Shown here piece by piece: positions 17,369-27,254 of a DNA stretch of 64,000 nucleotides (within the stretch, counting starts at the first letter, position 1; each line of letters opens with the position of its first letter). Source of the stretch: Saprospiraceae bacterium. GTDB taxonomy: Bacteria; Bacteroidota; Bacteroidia; Chitinophagales; Saprospiraceae. The notes below the pieces were generated by a model. The model saw only the letters and a program-made list of their open reading frames with translations, did not search any database and was not told where the DNA came from. The position numbers were made by a program, and so were the translations under genes. Location of the stretch: positions 62,001 to 126,000 of the forward strand of contig JAHDGU010000006.1 in NCBI GenBank assembly GCA_020627535.1. The letters run 5' to 3'.

Positions 17369-17488
17369 TGAGAGCAATAACGATGTAGATTTTTTCTTAG
17401 TTCGAGACACGCACAAGACTTAAGAAACTGCCAACACTTGGCCATCTTTGCAGTCCGATAATCGTAGCAAGCTAATTTTTTTCATTTG

Positions 17489-18145
17489 ATGAGTGTCTTG
17501 TGGAGGATTTTGTCCTTCGTATTCCATCCGATCTTCATGGTCATCTTCAGTGCATTACTCCTGATGACGGCCAATCCCTACCTTTTTGGTGGCTCCAAAG
17601 ATCTTCATCTCATCTTCATCGGGATCTACACGATCTTCTATCCTCTGATCGGTGTCTTGCTTCTGAGAGGTACTGGTTTCATCGATTCATTCGGTATTCC
17701 CGAAAAGAAGCAACGCATCGCACCCTATATACTGACCAGTGTATTTTATCTCTGGTTTTTTGTCAATGTCAAGGGGAATCCGGACTTCCCGTCTGAACTG
17801 AGTATGATCGTCCTCGGAGGATGTATCGCGATATTCCTCTGCTTCTTCGTCAACATCTTTGACAAGATTAGTGCTCATGCAGCTGGTGTCGCTGGCCTCC
17901 TGATGAATAGCATATTGATCTTTTGGCTCTTTTCTGATGGGCATTTGCTCGTCAAGCTCAACAAAGCTGACTACTGGGAGATTTCTATGATCTATGCCAT
18001 ACTGATCATCACGCTCATCGCTGGACTCGTGTCGACTGCACGCATGGCCTTGAAATCGCATAATATTCATCAAATCATAGGAGGCTGGTTTGTCGGCTTG
18101 CTCTCTCCCATCATTGCTTTAAAACTCATGAACTATGTCTCTTGA
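17489..18145 (+). CDS. PAP2-like integral membrane protein lacking the usual catalytic motifs
   Basis: The 218-residue protein has about six hydrophobic segments. The C-terminal half resembles the PAP2 phosphatase fold: SAHAAGVAGLLMNS is in the place of the PSGH motif and SHNIHQIIGGWFVGLLSP in the place of the third motif. The first motif (KxxxxxxRP) is not visible and the PSGH Pro and Gly are changed, so phosphatase activity is doubtful. The ATG at 17489 follows an in-frame TTG. Its end overlaps dapD by 11 bases, suggesting one transcript. Confidence 0.75.
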   Translation: MSVLWRILSFVFHPIFMVIFSALLLMTANPYLFGGSKDLHLIFIGIYTIFYPLIGVLLLRGTGFIDSFGIPEKKQRIAPYILTSVFYLWFFVNVKGNPDFPSELSMIVLGGCIAIFLCFFVNIFDKISAHAAGVAGLLMNSILIFWLFSDGHLLVKLNKADYWEISMIYAILIITLIAGLVSTARMALKSHNIHQIIGGWFVGLLSPIIALKLMNYVS

Positions 18146-18962
18146 CATCACATCCATCAAAGCACAAATAGAATCTGCCTGGAAAGATCGGTCCCTTTTG
18201 GCGGAAGCCACATACAAAGCAGCCGTCCATAGCGTCATCGCAGCCCTCGACAAAGGAGAACTCCGGGTCGCAGAACCAAATGGCGATGAGTGGAAAGTGC
18301 ACGAGTGGGTCAAAAAAGCCGTGGTACTATTCTTCCCTATTGCCGAAATGAAGACAATCGAGGTCGGACCATTTGAGTTTCATGACAAGATTCCTCTCAA
18401 GTCCGACTATGCGAGCCAAGGCGTCCGGGTTGTACCTCATGCCATCGCTAGACACGGATCCTTTCTAGAAAAAGGTGTGATCATGATGCCGAGTTATGTC
18501 AATATCGGTGCTTGGGTAGGCACAGGAACCATGGTAGACACCTGGGCGACAGTCGGATCATGCGCCCAGATCGGTCGTCATGTGCATCTTAGTGGTGGTG
18601 TAGGTATCGGAGGAGTCCTTGAACCCCTACAAGCCACACCTACGATCGTGGAAGACAATTGCTTCATAGGATCGAGATGTATCCTAGTGGAGGGTGTCCG
18701 CGTCCAAAGAGAAGCAGTCCTCGGTGCAGGTGTCACAATCACGCAGTCCACAAGGATTATAGATGTCACCGGCGATGAGCCGATCACCTATAGAGGGATA
18801 GTGCCTCCGAGAAGCGTCGTGATTCCCGGTAGCTATGCCAAGGAGTTTGCTGCTGGAACATATCAAGTGCCCTGTGCGCTGATCATAGGAAAAAGAAAAG
18901 AAAGTACTGACAAAAAAGTCTCACTCAATGATGCACTTAGAGAATACAACGTGGCTGTCTAA
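18135..18962 (+). CDS. dapD: 2,3,4,5-tetrahydropyridine-2,6-dicarboxylate N-succinyltransferase
   Basis: DapD uses succinyl-CoA to acylate tetrahydrodipicolinate in the succinylase branch of lysine and diaminopimelate synthesis. The 275-residue protein has the DapD N-terminal helical domain and then a left-handed beta-helix of hexapeptide repeats (GVIMMPSYVNIGAWVGTGTM, VGSCAQIGRHVHLSGGVGIG, VLEPLQATPTIVEDNCFIGS). These are diagnostic for DapD over the DapH type. It overlaps the upstream membrane protein gene by 11 bases and the downstream peptidase gene by 35. Confidence 0.97.
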   Translation: MSLDITSIKAQIESAWKDRSLLAEATYKAAVHSVIAALDKGELRVAEPNGDEWKVHEWVKKAVVLFFPIAEMKTIEVGPFEFHDKIPLKSDYASQGVRVVPHAIARHGSFLEKGVIMMPSYVNIGAWVGTGTMVDTWATVGSCAQIGRHVHLSGGVGIGGVLEPLQATPTIVEDNCFIGSRCILVEGVRVQREAVLGAGVTITQSTRIIDVTGDEPITYRGIVPPRSVVIPGSYAKEFAAGTYQVPCALIIGKRKESTDKKVSLNDALREYNVAV

Positions 18963-21486
18963 TGCCAAAAGCTTCATCCTTATAGCCCTTTGCACATGGT
19001 GCCTGTCCTGTAGTACAAGTTCCAAAGTCGTCATCGGTGAACCAGATGAAGAAGTAGAATTTGAGATCCTCGACACGCTATATGTAGATGCTTCGGAGAT
19101 TGATATCAGAGAAGAGCCCAAGACATATCAAGGGTCGACGCCTCAGACATGGGATCTCCTCCATACAGACCTAGACATCGTGCTAGACTGGGACAAAAAG
19201 GCCATCAAGGGTACCGCTCGTCTGGATATGACACCGTACTTCTATGCGACTGACAAGATCGTGCTGGACGCCAAGGAGATGGACGTCACAGATATCAGCC
19301 TATCCTCCGGAGCGAAGCTCAACTACAGCTATGAGGACTATCTGCTGACGATCAAGCTACCACGAGCCTACACCAGAGACGAAAAGATCAGCATCTTGAT
19401 CAAATATGCTGCCTATCCCTATCGCAATCCAGAGATTGAAAACTCTCTTCGTGGCTTTTTCTTCATTGGCGAAGGCTCCGACTTCGGGCAGGTATGGACA
19501 CAGGGTGAGACTGAGTACAATAGTCACTGGTTTCCGACCATCGACAAGCCCAATGAGCGCTGCACACAAGAGATCAAGTGCCGTGTACCAGCTGACATCA
19601 AGTGCCTCAGCAATGGTGATTTCCTTGGTAGCAAAATGGTCGATGGCCTGATGCAGTACCACTACAAGATGGATATGCCACATGCGCCATATCTCTTTGC
19701 ACTCGTGGCGGGTGACTATGCCGTGGTAGAGGACAAGTGGAAAGATATTGAACTCGCCTACTGGGTAGATCCACCGTATGAGGCTTACGCCAAAAAGATC
19801 TTCAATCACACCCCTGAGATGCTAGAGTTTTTCTCACGTGTGTATGGCTATGACTTCCCTTGGCCTAGCTACCGTCAAGTAGTATGCAGGGATTTTGTCT
19901 CAGGCGCCATGGAAAATACGACGGCTGTCACCTTCGGATCATTTGTCCAGAAGGTCAGTGGCGAGCTGGTGGATGATCACAATGATGATATCGTAGCACA
20001 TGAGATGGCGCATCACTGGTTTGGAGATCTAGTGACCTGTGAGAGCTGGGCCAACCTGACACTCAACGAGGGATTTGCCAACTATGCCGAGTATCTCTGG
20101 AGAGAATACAAGTACGGTCTGGAAGAAGCAGAGTATCACCGCTTCAATGAGATCAACGGATATCTCAATGAATTCTATTCTGGACGCTCTCATCCCCTCA
20201 TCCACTATTATCATGAGGATAAGGAAGAGATGTTTGATGCACACTCCTACAATAAAGGTGGGCTCGTACTGCACATGCTGCGGAAGCAAATCGGTGACGA
20301 AGCATTCTTTACTGCTCTTCAGAAATACTTAAACACTTACAAGTTTCAAGCCGTCGAGGTGCATGATCTCCGACAGGCTTTTGAGTCTGTGACTGGTCTC
20401 GATCACAACGACTTTTTCAATCAGTGGTATCTGCGTGAAGCTCATCCCAAGATCGAGGTGACTGAAGACTTGACGGATGGCATGCTTACCGTAGGCTTCC
20501 AGCAGACACAAGAGGGGGAAGCCTTCTTGATTGACTTTGACTTGCTCATCATTACTGACGTCTCATCTGATATCACTGCCGTGAAAATGGAGGGTAAAGA
20601 ACATGCCGTCAAAATTCCTATTGAAGGCACACTTTTGGCCATCGTGCCGGATCCAGAATCTGATTTGCTAGCAGAGTGGTCACAGACCATCAGTACAGAA
20701 GCTGCAGAAACCATGGTCATGAGTGAGGTGCCTTATCGCAGACGATCCATGGCCTACAGCCAACTGCGACAGACAGAAGGTCTCAGTGACGAAATCTTGA
20801 GCCAAGGACTCAGTGATGCACACTGGTCTATCAGGAGTAGTACACTACAGTACGCCTACAACAATGAGATACAGCTCCTACCTGCACAGTTACAACTCTT
20901 GGCAGAGTCTGATCCCAACTCCGAGGTACGCTCCTCGGCACTGAATCTCTACTATGCATCCGTCGATCCAGCAGAAGCAGCGTCTGTCATCAACAAGATT
21001 ATCGCTCAAGATTCGAGTTACTACGTGCTGTCTACCGCACTGAGCTGTCTGGATGAGCTCGATGATCCTAGTGCCGACATGTATGCCAAGAAATTTCTCG
21101 ACTATCCGGGCAATGAGCTGAAGCTTGCCTCGGCATCAGTATTCGCAGATCAGGGCAAAAAAGAGGACTTTGAGTTTTTTCAAGGCTTGGCAAAGAATCT
21201 GAGCACTCAGTCCTTCATTGACTTCTCCAATATCTATGCGGAGTATCTCGCGGCAGCGCCTGAGGACATTCGATCTACTGGCTCAGAATATCTTAAGGAG
21301 ACAGCCACAGCTGACAACAGTCCTTGGCGTCGACTTGGTGGTGTGATCGGCTTATTTGACCTGAGCAAGAGGGACAGTCTCGCTGAGGGCGAGCGAAGTC
21401 AATATGCAAGCTGGCTCAAAGAAATCATCGCTGGGGAAGAAAATCCACAGTTGGTGAATATTTATAAATCCTTTGCGGCTGAGTGA
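18928..21486 (+). CDS. M1 family aminopeptidase, lipoprotein
   Basis: This is a zinc aminopeptidase of the gluzincin M1 family. GAMEN-type SGAMENTTAV (near residue 328) binds the substrate N-terminus. HEMAHHWFGDLV (near 357) and NEGFANYAEYLW (near 380) give the HExxH-x18-E zinc site. A C-terminal HEAT-like helical half follows (about 600-852). The N-terminus contains ILIALCTWCLSCSTSS, a lipoprotein signal peptide, so the enzyme is probably attached to an envelope membrane. The ATG pair at 18928/18931 lies inside dapD. Confidence 0.92.
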   Translation: MMHLENTTWLSNAKSFILIALCTWCLSCSTSSKVVIGEPDEEVEFEILDTLYVDASEIDIREEPKTYQGSTPQTWDLLHTDLDIVLDWDKKAIKGTARLDMTPYFYATDKIVLDAKEMDVTDISLSSGAKLNYSYEDYLLTIKLPRAYTRDEKISILIKYAAYPYRNPEIENSLRGFFFIGEGSDFGQVWTQGETEYNSHWFPTIDKPNERCTQEIKCRVPADIKCLSNGDFLGSKMVDGLMQYHYKMDMPHAPYLFALVAGDYAVVEDKWKDIELAYWVDPPYEAYAKKIFNHTPEMLEFFSRVYGYDFPWPSYRQVVCRDFVSGAMENTTAVTFGSFVQKVSGELVDDHNDDIVAHEMAHHWFGDLVTCESWANLTLNEGFANYAEYLWREYKYGLEEAEYHRFNEINGYLNEFYSGRSHPLIHYYHEDKEEMFDAHSYNKGGLVLHMLRKQIGDEAFFTALQKYLNTYKFQAVEVHDLRQAFESVTGLDHNDFFNQWYLREAHPKIEVTEDLTDGMLTVGFQQTQEGEAFLIDFDLLIITDVSSDITAVKMEGKEHAVKIPIEGTLLAIVPDPESDLLAEWSQTISTEAAETMVMSEVPYRRRSMAYSQLRQTEGLSDEILSQGLSDAHWSIRSSTLQYAYNNEIQLLPAQLQLLAESDPNSEVRSSALNLYYASVDPAEAASVINKIIAQDSSYYVLSTALSCLDELDDPSADMYAKKFLDYPGNELKLASASVFADQGKKEDFEFFQGLAKNLSTQSFIDFSNIYAEYLAAAPEDIRSTGSEYLKETATADNSPWRRLGGVIGLFDLSKRDSLAEGERSQYASWLKEIIAGEENPQLVNIYKSFAAE

Positions 21487-21510
21487 TTGGGATTGATCTG
21501 TTGAGACAGT

Positions 21511-21804
21511 TTACAGTCGTGTTTCAATATCCATCCGCTTGTGCAAAATCCTGACGACGTAAATCTTGTCTTCTGTGGTTCGATACACGATGAGATGGGA
21601 CAAGCATGGGTGTATTCGATAGACTGTGTCTAGTTCATCTATTGATTTTCCAATCCTTGGAGATCTACAGATGTTATGAATTTCAGCGATGAGAGAATTA
21701 TAGTAGGTATTGGCCTGAGATTTTGACCACATGTCATAGGTATAAAGCCAAATATCTTCTAAGTCACTCTTTGCTTCATGACTTAGCTCGAAAGAATGAG
21801 TCAT
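21511..21804 (-). CDS. parE: ParE/RelE-family toxin
   Basis: The 97-residue protein has the ParE-type core: HEAKSDLEDIWLYTYDMWSK, YYNSLIAEIHNICRSPRIGK, YRIHPCLSHLIVYRTTEDKI and the terminal VVRILHKRMDIETRL. ParE toxins inhibit DNA gyrase; this target is family knowledge, not shown here. The ATG overlaps the end of the antitoxin gene by four bases, so the antitoxin is made first. It looks intact. Confidence 0.9.
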   Translation of the reverse strand: MTHSFELSHEAKSDLEDIWLYTYDMWSKSQANTYYNSLIAEIHNICRSPRIGKSIDELDTVYRIHPCLSHLIVYRTTEDKIYVVRILHKRMDIETRL

Positions 21805-22052
21805 TTCGCGTATTTAGCACGCAGTTCCTTCAAAAATAGCTCTGGATCAAAGTCTTTCAAAAATCCACTTTTTTCTCCAGCTTCAAGAGCCTCACTGATG
21901 GCGCGAATTTTTTGTTCTCTCTCTTCAACCAACCTCAAGCCTTCACGGATGACCTCGCTCGCCGAAGCATATCTTCCGGTGTCTATGCTGTCCTTAATGA
22001 TCTTTTCAAAGCGCTCTCCGAGAGTGACTGATGTATTCTTTGCTTTTTGCAT
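21801..22052 (-). CDS. parD: ParD-family antitoxin
   Basis: The 83-residue protein has a ribbon-helix-helix N-terminus (NTSVTLGERFEKIIKDSIDT, GRYASASEVIREGLRLVEER) typical of ParD. Its acidic C-terminal tail (EAGEKSGFLKDFDPELFLKE) should wrap the toxin. ParD proteins also repress their own promoter. It is the first gene of the pair and starts at ATG 22052. Confidence 0.92.
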   Translation of the reverse strand: MQKAKNTSVTLGERFEKIIKDSIDTGRYASASEVIREGLRLVEEREQKIRAISEALEAGEKSGFLKDFDPELFLKELRAKYAK

Positions 22053-22176
22053 AGTCTATCTTACAACATAAATATACCAATGCTTGGTATTTTCTTTGGG
22101 AGTGCTATCATAAAAGACCCAACATAATATTGATCAATCAGAAGATGCTCAGTATCTTAGGTTCAAAATAATCCTC

Positions 22177-22989
22177 ATGTCCCCTCTTTCCATTCGCATT
22201 GCTTCATCTCTGTTATTGACACTGGTACTAGCCGTACCGCCCGTTCTGTCTCAAGTCAAATACGACTTCGATGTCTCGCTCAATGTACCCGTTCTCGCAG
22301 GAGGGAAGACTGAGCCCACCGGGTTTGTTGACTACGACGGCAAGATTACCCCATCACTGAGCCTGGGTATCACTAGATACTTTCAACTAGGACGAGATTA
22401 CTTTTTGATCACTGGGCTAGGATACCGACGATACCGTGCTGAGGTTAACTACGTGATTCATACACGATTGTTTGCACTAGATGCCATCGTGGATGAACAA
22501 AACATCGTCGCGAGGAGCTCAGCGTTATACCTGCGTCTCGGCCTCAGAAAACAAATCTCTGATCGAATCGGCATCTATGCCCATTTTGATCTGGCACAGG
22601 GTACGAGTTACAGCGAGCTTATTGGCTATGAAAATCACAGCACATTTGCCCTTGGCTGGATACCTTACATTACAGACGAAATCGTAGACAATGCTTCATT
22701 CGCCGCTACTTCTTATGGCAATACGAACCGATTTGCTAGCGAAGGTCACTTGATGATAGGAGCAGACTACCGCATCACAGATAGACTCTTTGCCCATCTT
22801 TCTGCTCAGTACAATGTATTGAGCACGACAGGTGGTAGCACTGGACATCACATTCATTATCTCCGTGCGTATACTAAGCATCAGTACGTCACTAATCGTG
22901 AGACTATTTCGCAGTACAGCTCACTAAGCAGCAAGTACTTTGCTTTGCAAATCGGGGTGAACTATGTCATTGCTCGGTATAAGGACTAG
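22177..22989 (+). CDS. Outer-membrane beta-barrel-like protein
   Basis: The protein has 270 residues and a signal peptide ending VPPVLSQ. The mature part alternates short amphipathic strands ending in aromatic residues (YFLITGLGYRRYRAEVNY, SALYLRLGLRKQISDRIGIY, LFAHLSAQYNV) and closes with YFALQIGVNYVIARY. This pattern fits an 8- to 10-stranded outer-membrane barrel of the OmpW/porin-family type. The function is unknown. It stands alone between parDE and a minus-strand lipoprotein gene. Confidence 0.75.
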   Translation: MSPLSIRIASSLLLTLVLAVPPVLSQVKYDFDVSLNVPVLAGGKTEPTGFVDYDGKITPSLSLGITRYFQLGRDYFLITGLGYRRYRAEVNYVIHTRLFALDAIVDEQNIVARSSALYLRLGLRKQISDRIGIYAHFDLAQGTSYSELIGYENHSTFALGWIPYITDEIVDNASFAATSYGNTNRFASEGHLMIGADYRITDRLFAHLSAQYNVLSTTGGSTGHHIHYLRAYTKHQYVTNRETISQYSSLSSKYFALQIGVNYVIARYKD

Positions 22990-23026
22990 GTATTATGAAT
23001 CAAGGACGGTCTTAAATCACTTCGAG

Positions 23027-23656
23027 CTACTTTGGGACCGAATTAATCAAACAATCTATTTGATCATTGAGAATATCCGCATCCACAAATTCTGGAGTCA
23101 ATATCCATGAAACATCATTACCTACAACTGCAAGGACTGGTTGGCTTCCTGTTTTGCTCAGTGCTATTTGGTATTCTACATTGATGTGACCCACTGTTCG
23201 TGCCACCCCTGTGATTGTTGGAACATTGATGATATTATCTCCTTGATCTAGTAGACGATCTCTTGTGTCCGTATTAATCGGCAATAATCTAAAATGCTTC
23301 TGCATCTTCTCAAAAAGCTTTCTGTCACTCCTTAGCTTTTGCTCAAAGCGACGACAGTTGACACATCCATTTCCTGAGAAATAGATCAGTATTGGTTTTG
23401 CTTCTGCCTCTTGCCACGATCGCAAATACTCTAGACTGGGCAACTGGTTTCCACATGACACCATATCATCGTCGAGCGTTGATATGAACCTGATAGAGTC
23501 ATCGTCGTACTGTATGGACATAAACGAAGGTGACAACAAGCTGGAATCCTGGTAGGTGAGGCTCTCTACCACTTCATCACATGCTGATTCGGGCTGCGAT
23601 CCGCAGGCCAGGAGCACGGGGATGGCTAAGAAATATGGCAGAAAATAGGAATACAT
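23027..23656 (-). CDS. Thioredoxin-like lipoprotein (DsbD C-terminal-type CxxC)
   Basis: A lipoprotein signal peptide (FLAIPVLLACGSQ, Cys near residue 18) precedes a thioredoxin-like domain. The active site is SGNGCVNCRRFEQKLR, close to the CVNCRKME motif in the periplasmic C-terminal domain of DsbD. A cis-Pro-like segment NVPTIT follows. The last part (SKTGSQPVLAVVGNDVSWIL) fits the remaining strands of the fold. It probably passes electrons to envelope proteins; partners are unknown. Confidence 0.82.
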   Translation of the reverse strand: MYSYFLPYFLAIPVLLACGSQPESACDEVVESLTYQDSSLLSPSFMSIQYDDDSIRFISTLDDDMVSCGNQLPSLEYLRSWQEAEAKPILIYFSGNGCVNCRRFEQKLRSDRKLFEKMQKHFRLLPINTDTRDRLLDQGDNIINVPTITGVARTVGHINVEYQIALSKTGSQPVLAVVGNDVSWILTPEFVDADILNDQIDCLINSVPK

Positions 23657-23862
23657 ATCTCATAAAGATGGCCACAAGGACTACTAAGAAATCACGAATC
23701 TAACTTTCGGTAGCGCTGAATAGGACTTGTTAGTAACCAATGCGCTGACGACCAGAAAAAAGGCATAAATAGGTCAATCTATAAAGCTGAATATGGGCTA
23801 TCACGAATACTCGCGTATTTTGAACGATATCTCCCACACTACACTTTAACGTAAGTTAAGGA

Positions 23863-23870
23863 TAGATTTG
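23863..23870 (+). promoter_or_regulatory. Possible promoter of the DUF4175 gene, -7 element
   Basis: TAGATTTG fits TAnnTTTG and lies 49 bases before the ATG. A TTG at the right -33 distance is not present. The rest of the 263-base gap (23657-23919) holds nothing else I can name. Confidence 0.4.
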
Positions 23871-23919
23871 GGCGCTTTGTGCGTTCTTTGAAGATAGAAT
23901 CATCAAGAGATTCATAGCT

Positions 23920-26900
23920 ATGGCTGCAGCGGGATATACTCAACTGATCCAAAAACTGGATCGCTTCATCAAGAAATACTATGTCAATAAGATGCTCAGA
24001 GGTGCTTTGATCACCTTGGCCATCGTATCGGCCTATTTCTTGATCATCACACTACTAGAAAACCAGTTTTTCTTCAACACGACTGGTCGTAAAGTGCTGT
24101 TTTTCAGCTTTTTATCTCTCTCTATTCTGTCTGTCGTCAGCTTGATCATCATTCCATTTACCCAGTGGATGAAGCTTGGTAAGACCATCTCACATGAGCA
24201 GGCTGCCCGGATCATAGGTGACCACTTTGGCGATGTCAAAGACAAGCTTATCAATGTGCTTCAGCTCAAAGACCAAGCACATTTGGACGACAGTCTGATC
24301 CAAGCCAGCATCGATCAAAAGACATCCTCCATCAGCCTGGTCCCTTTTAGCAAAGCCATCGATCTTGGAAAAAATAAGCGCTACTTGCGTTACGCGCTGC
24401 CACCATTGCTTCTTTTGCTCTGCTTCTTGGTCATTGCGCCTAGCAAGATCAAGTCCAGTACAGATCGACTGATTCGTAATGGACAAGAATTTGAGCGCGA
24501 GGCACCATTCGCCTTCAATCTGACCACGGATGATCTCAAGGTGGTCCAATATGAGGACTACGTGCTTGAAGTGTTCACGACGGGCGAAGTCTTGCCTGAT
24601 GAGGTCTTCATAGAGTCAGACGACTATACCTATCGCATGTCCAAGAAGGCTCCTGGCAAATTCTCTTATACTTTCAACAATGTGCAAAAAGATCTTGACT
24701 TCAAGATTGTCTCAGGATTTGTAAGTAGCCCGGAGTACAATCTCTCTGTCCTTTACAAGCCTCTCATTACAGATTTTGACGTCAGTCTAGACTATCCAGC
24801 TTACACTGGCATGAAAGACGAAAGACTAGTCAATGACGGTGACTTTGTCGTACCAGTAGGTACCAAGGTATCTTGGAACTTCAATACGCAGCACACAGAT
24901 GACATGAGCTTGCGCTTTGAAGCGGGAGAGGAGGAGTCGCTTGCGCAAAAAAGTAATTCGCTCTACGACTATACCAAGCGGGTTTACAAAGATCTCAGAT
25001 ATACTGTCTTGCTATCCAATAAGGATATAGCGCAGCGTGATTCGCTGTCATTTGTTATCAACACTATTCCTGACAACTATCCAGATATTACCGCCCAGGA
25101 ATTCAGAGATAGCCTACAGAGTAATCTTGTATTCTTAGCCGGTCAAGCCAAAGACGACTACGGCATCCGCAGTCTAGCTTTCAACTACCAGATCGTGAGA
25201 CCGAATGGTAGCAACGGCGAGCTTATCAGCATACCGCTTGAGACACAAAGCAAGTCAAGCACCAAATTCAGCTACAACTTTGACATCGAGACCATCGGAC
25301 TCGATGCAGGTGAACAGCTCAACTATTTCTTCGAAGTATTTGACAATGATGGTGTCAACGGTAGTAAATCATCTCGTACACAAATCTACCAGTACACACT
25401 GCCCAGCCTAGAAGAAATCGAAGCGCTCACGGAGCAAAATGACAAAGAGATCAAGTCTTCTCTCAACAAGAACAAAGAAGACTCGAAGCAGCTCAAAGAG
25501 GATATCAAGAAACTTCGAGAAGATATCTTACAAGAAAAAGAGCTTGACTGGAAGAAAAAGAAGGAGCTAGAAAAAATCCTCGAAGAGCAAAAGAAACTTC
25601 AAGAGCAGTTCCAAGAAGCTCAGCAGAAGTTTGAAGAGAATCAAAAGAATCAAGAAAACTTCGACGAGCTCTCCGAGGAAATGCAAGAGAAGCAAGAAAA
25701 AGTTCAAGAACTCTTTGACGAAGCCAAGAACGAAGAGCTCATGGAACTCATGGAGAAAGTCCAAGAACTCATGGACGAACTCGAGAAAGATGAGGCCCTC
25801 GATGCCTTAGATGAATTCCAACAGAGCGCAGAGGAAATGGAATTTGAAATGGAACGAGCACTCGAGATGTACAAGCAACTCGAAGTAGAACTCGAAATGG
25901 AACAGCAGATCAACGAGCTTAATGAGCTCGCCGAAGAACAAAAAGAACTTGCCGAAGAAACAAAAGACAAGCAAGAAGGTGAATCCACAGAAGAGCAGCA
26001 AAAAAAGCAAGAAGAGCTCAATGAAAAATTTGAAGACATCAAGGAGAAACTTGATGACATCAAAGAAAAAAATGAGGAGCTAAAGTCACCTAAGAATATC
26101 CCCGAAAATCAAGAACAGCAAGAGCAAATCCAGCAAAATCAGCAAGAGAGCATGCAAGACATGCAACAACAGCAAAATCAAGATGCTGGACAAAAACAGC
26201 AAGAAGCCGGCGAGCAAATCCAGCAAATGGCTGATGATATGGCCGCTGCCATGCAGCAAGGCCAGCAAGATCAGATGGCTGAAGACATGGAGATGCTCCG
26301 ACAACTCCTGGAAAATCTTGTCACACTCTCCTATGAGCAAGAAACGCTCATCAATGAGTTTCGCCGGACGAGAGCCAATACTCCGAGATACACCTATCTC
26401 ACTCAGAGTCAAAAGAATGTCAAGGACGACTTCAAAGTCGTGGAAGATACGCTCCGTGAGATGGCCACTCGTGTCTACGAGCTAGAGAGCTTTATCTCTG
26501 AGAAAGTCACAGACATCAATGCCAATCTCGATGAATCACTCGAAGAGCTAGAAGAGCGTCACAAGACACAAGCCTCTGAGCATCAGCAGCGTACGATGAC
26601 TAGCCTCAATGATCTTGCCCTGATGCTCAATGAAAGCATGGAGCAAATGCAGCAACAAATGGCACAAGGTAAACCCAATGCTCAATGCAACAAACCTGGC
26701 AACAATCCCGGTGGACAAGGAAATGTCCCCATGGATAAAATCACCAAATCTCAAGGTGAGCTCGGCGAGAAAATGAAGCAGCAAATGGGTAAACAAAAAG
26801 GAGGTGAGCAAGGTACCGCCAAAGAATTTGCTGAAATGGCTGCTCAGCAAGCCGCCATCCGCAAAGCCCTTGAGGCCAAGCGCAAAGAAGAAGGACAAAA

Positions 26901-27243
26901 AGGCAATGGTAAAGGCTCTAGGCAGCTTCAAGAACTCATCGATCAGATGGACAAAGTCGAAGAAGATCTCGTCAACAAGCGCCTTACCAATGAGATGCTC
27001 ATGCGCCAACAGGATATCCTTACGCGCCTTCTTGAAGAAGAGCGCGCTGAGCGAGAGCGAGAGTTTGACAACAAGCGCAAGTCTGAGCAAGCCGAGAATA
27101 TCGAAAAGCAAATGCCACCGGCATTGGAACAGTATTTGAAGGAAAGAGAAGCTGAGATAGATGTCTACAAGACGGTCTCTCCTGAGCTTCGTAGTTACTA
27201 CAAAAGTCTCGTAGAGAAATACTATCTCGAATTGAAGGACTAA
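23920..27243 (+). CDS. DUF4175 family membrane protein with long coiled coil
   Basis: The protein is 1107 residues long. Two or three transmembrane segments lie near the N-terminus (LITLAIVSAYFLIITLLEN, VLFFSFLSLSILSVVSLIII, and LPPLLLLLCFLVIAP near 160). A beta-rich region of about 200-500 follows, then a very long Glu/Lys/Gln-rich coiled coil (about 505-1100, with Gln-rich repeats near 735-790). This is the layout of DUF4175 proteins of Bacteroidota, whose role is unknown. The high purine content of the plus strand makes long false frames on the minus strand. It may be co-transcribed with the RsbW-like and ybeY genes, with gaps of only 11 and 3 bases. Confidence 0.88.
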   Translation: MAAAGYTQLIQKLDRFIKKYYVNKMLRGALITLAIVSAYFLIITLLENQFFFNTTGRKVLFFSFLSLSILSVVSLIIIPFTQWMKLGKTISHEQAARIIGDHFGDVKDKLINVLQLKDQAHLDDSLIQASIDQKTSSISLVPFSKAIDLGKNKRYLRYALPPLLLLLCFLVIAPSKIKSSTDRLIRNGQEFEREAPFAFNLTTDDLKVVQYEDYVLEVFTTGEVLPDEVFIESDDYTYRMSKKAPGKFSYTFNNVQKDLDFKIVSGFVSSPEYNLSVLYKPLITDFDVSLDYPAYTGMKDERLVNDGDFVVPVGTKVSWNFNTQHTDDMSLRFEAGEEESLAQKSNSLYDYTKRVYKDLRYTVLLSNKDIAQRDSLSFVINTIPDNYPDITAQEFRDSLQSNLVFLAGQAKDDYGIRSLAFNYQIVRPNGSNGELISIPLETQSKSSTKFSYNFDIETIGLDAGEQLNYFFEVFDNDGVNGSKSSRTQIYQYTLPSLEEIEALTEQNDKEIKSSLNKNKEDSKQLKEDIKKLREDILQEKELDWKKKKELEKILEEQKKLQEQFQEAQQKFEENQKNQENFDELSEEMQEKQEKVQELFDEAKNEELMELMEKVQELMDELEKDEALDALDEFQQSAEEMEFEMERALEMYKQLEVELEMEQQINELNELAEEQKELAEETKDKQEGESTEEQQKKQEELNEKFEDIKEKLDDIKEKNEELKSPKNIPENQEQQEQIQQNQQESMQDMQQQQNQDAGQKQQEAGEQIQQMADDMAAAMQQGQQDQMAEDMEMLRQLLENLVTLSYEQETLINEFRRTRANTPRYTYLTQSQKNVKDDFKVVEDTLREMATRVYELESFISEKVTDINANLDESLEELEERHKTQASEHQQRTMTSLNDLALMLNESMEQMQQQMAQGKPNAQCNKPGNNPGGQGNVPMDKITKSQGELGEKMKQQMGKQKGGEQGTAKEFAEMAAQQAAIRKALEAKRKEEGQKGNGKGSRQLQELIDQMDKVEEDLVNKRLTNEMLMRQQDILTRLLEEERAEREREFDNKRKSEQAENIEKQMPPALEQYLKEREAEIDVYKTVSPELRSYYKSLVEKYYLELKD

Positions 27244-27254
27244 CTTCACATTCG

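Noticed and set aside
25567-27249. Several long minus-strand frames (up to 233 codons) opposite the DUF4175 gene
   Set aside because: They are low-complexity Leu/Phe/Ser-rich shadows of the Glu/Lys/Gln-rich coiled coil on the plus strand.
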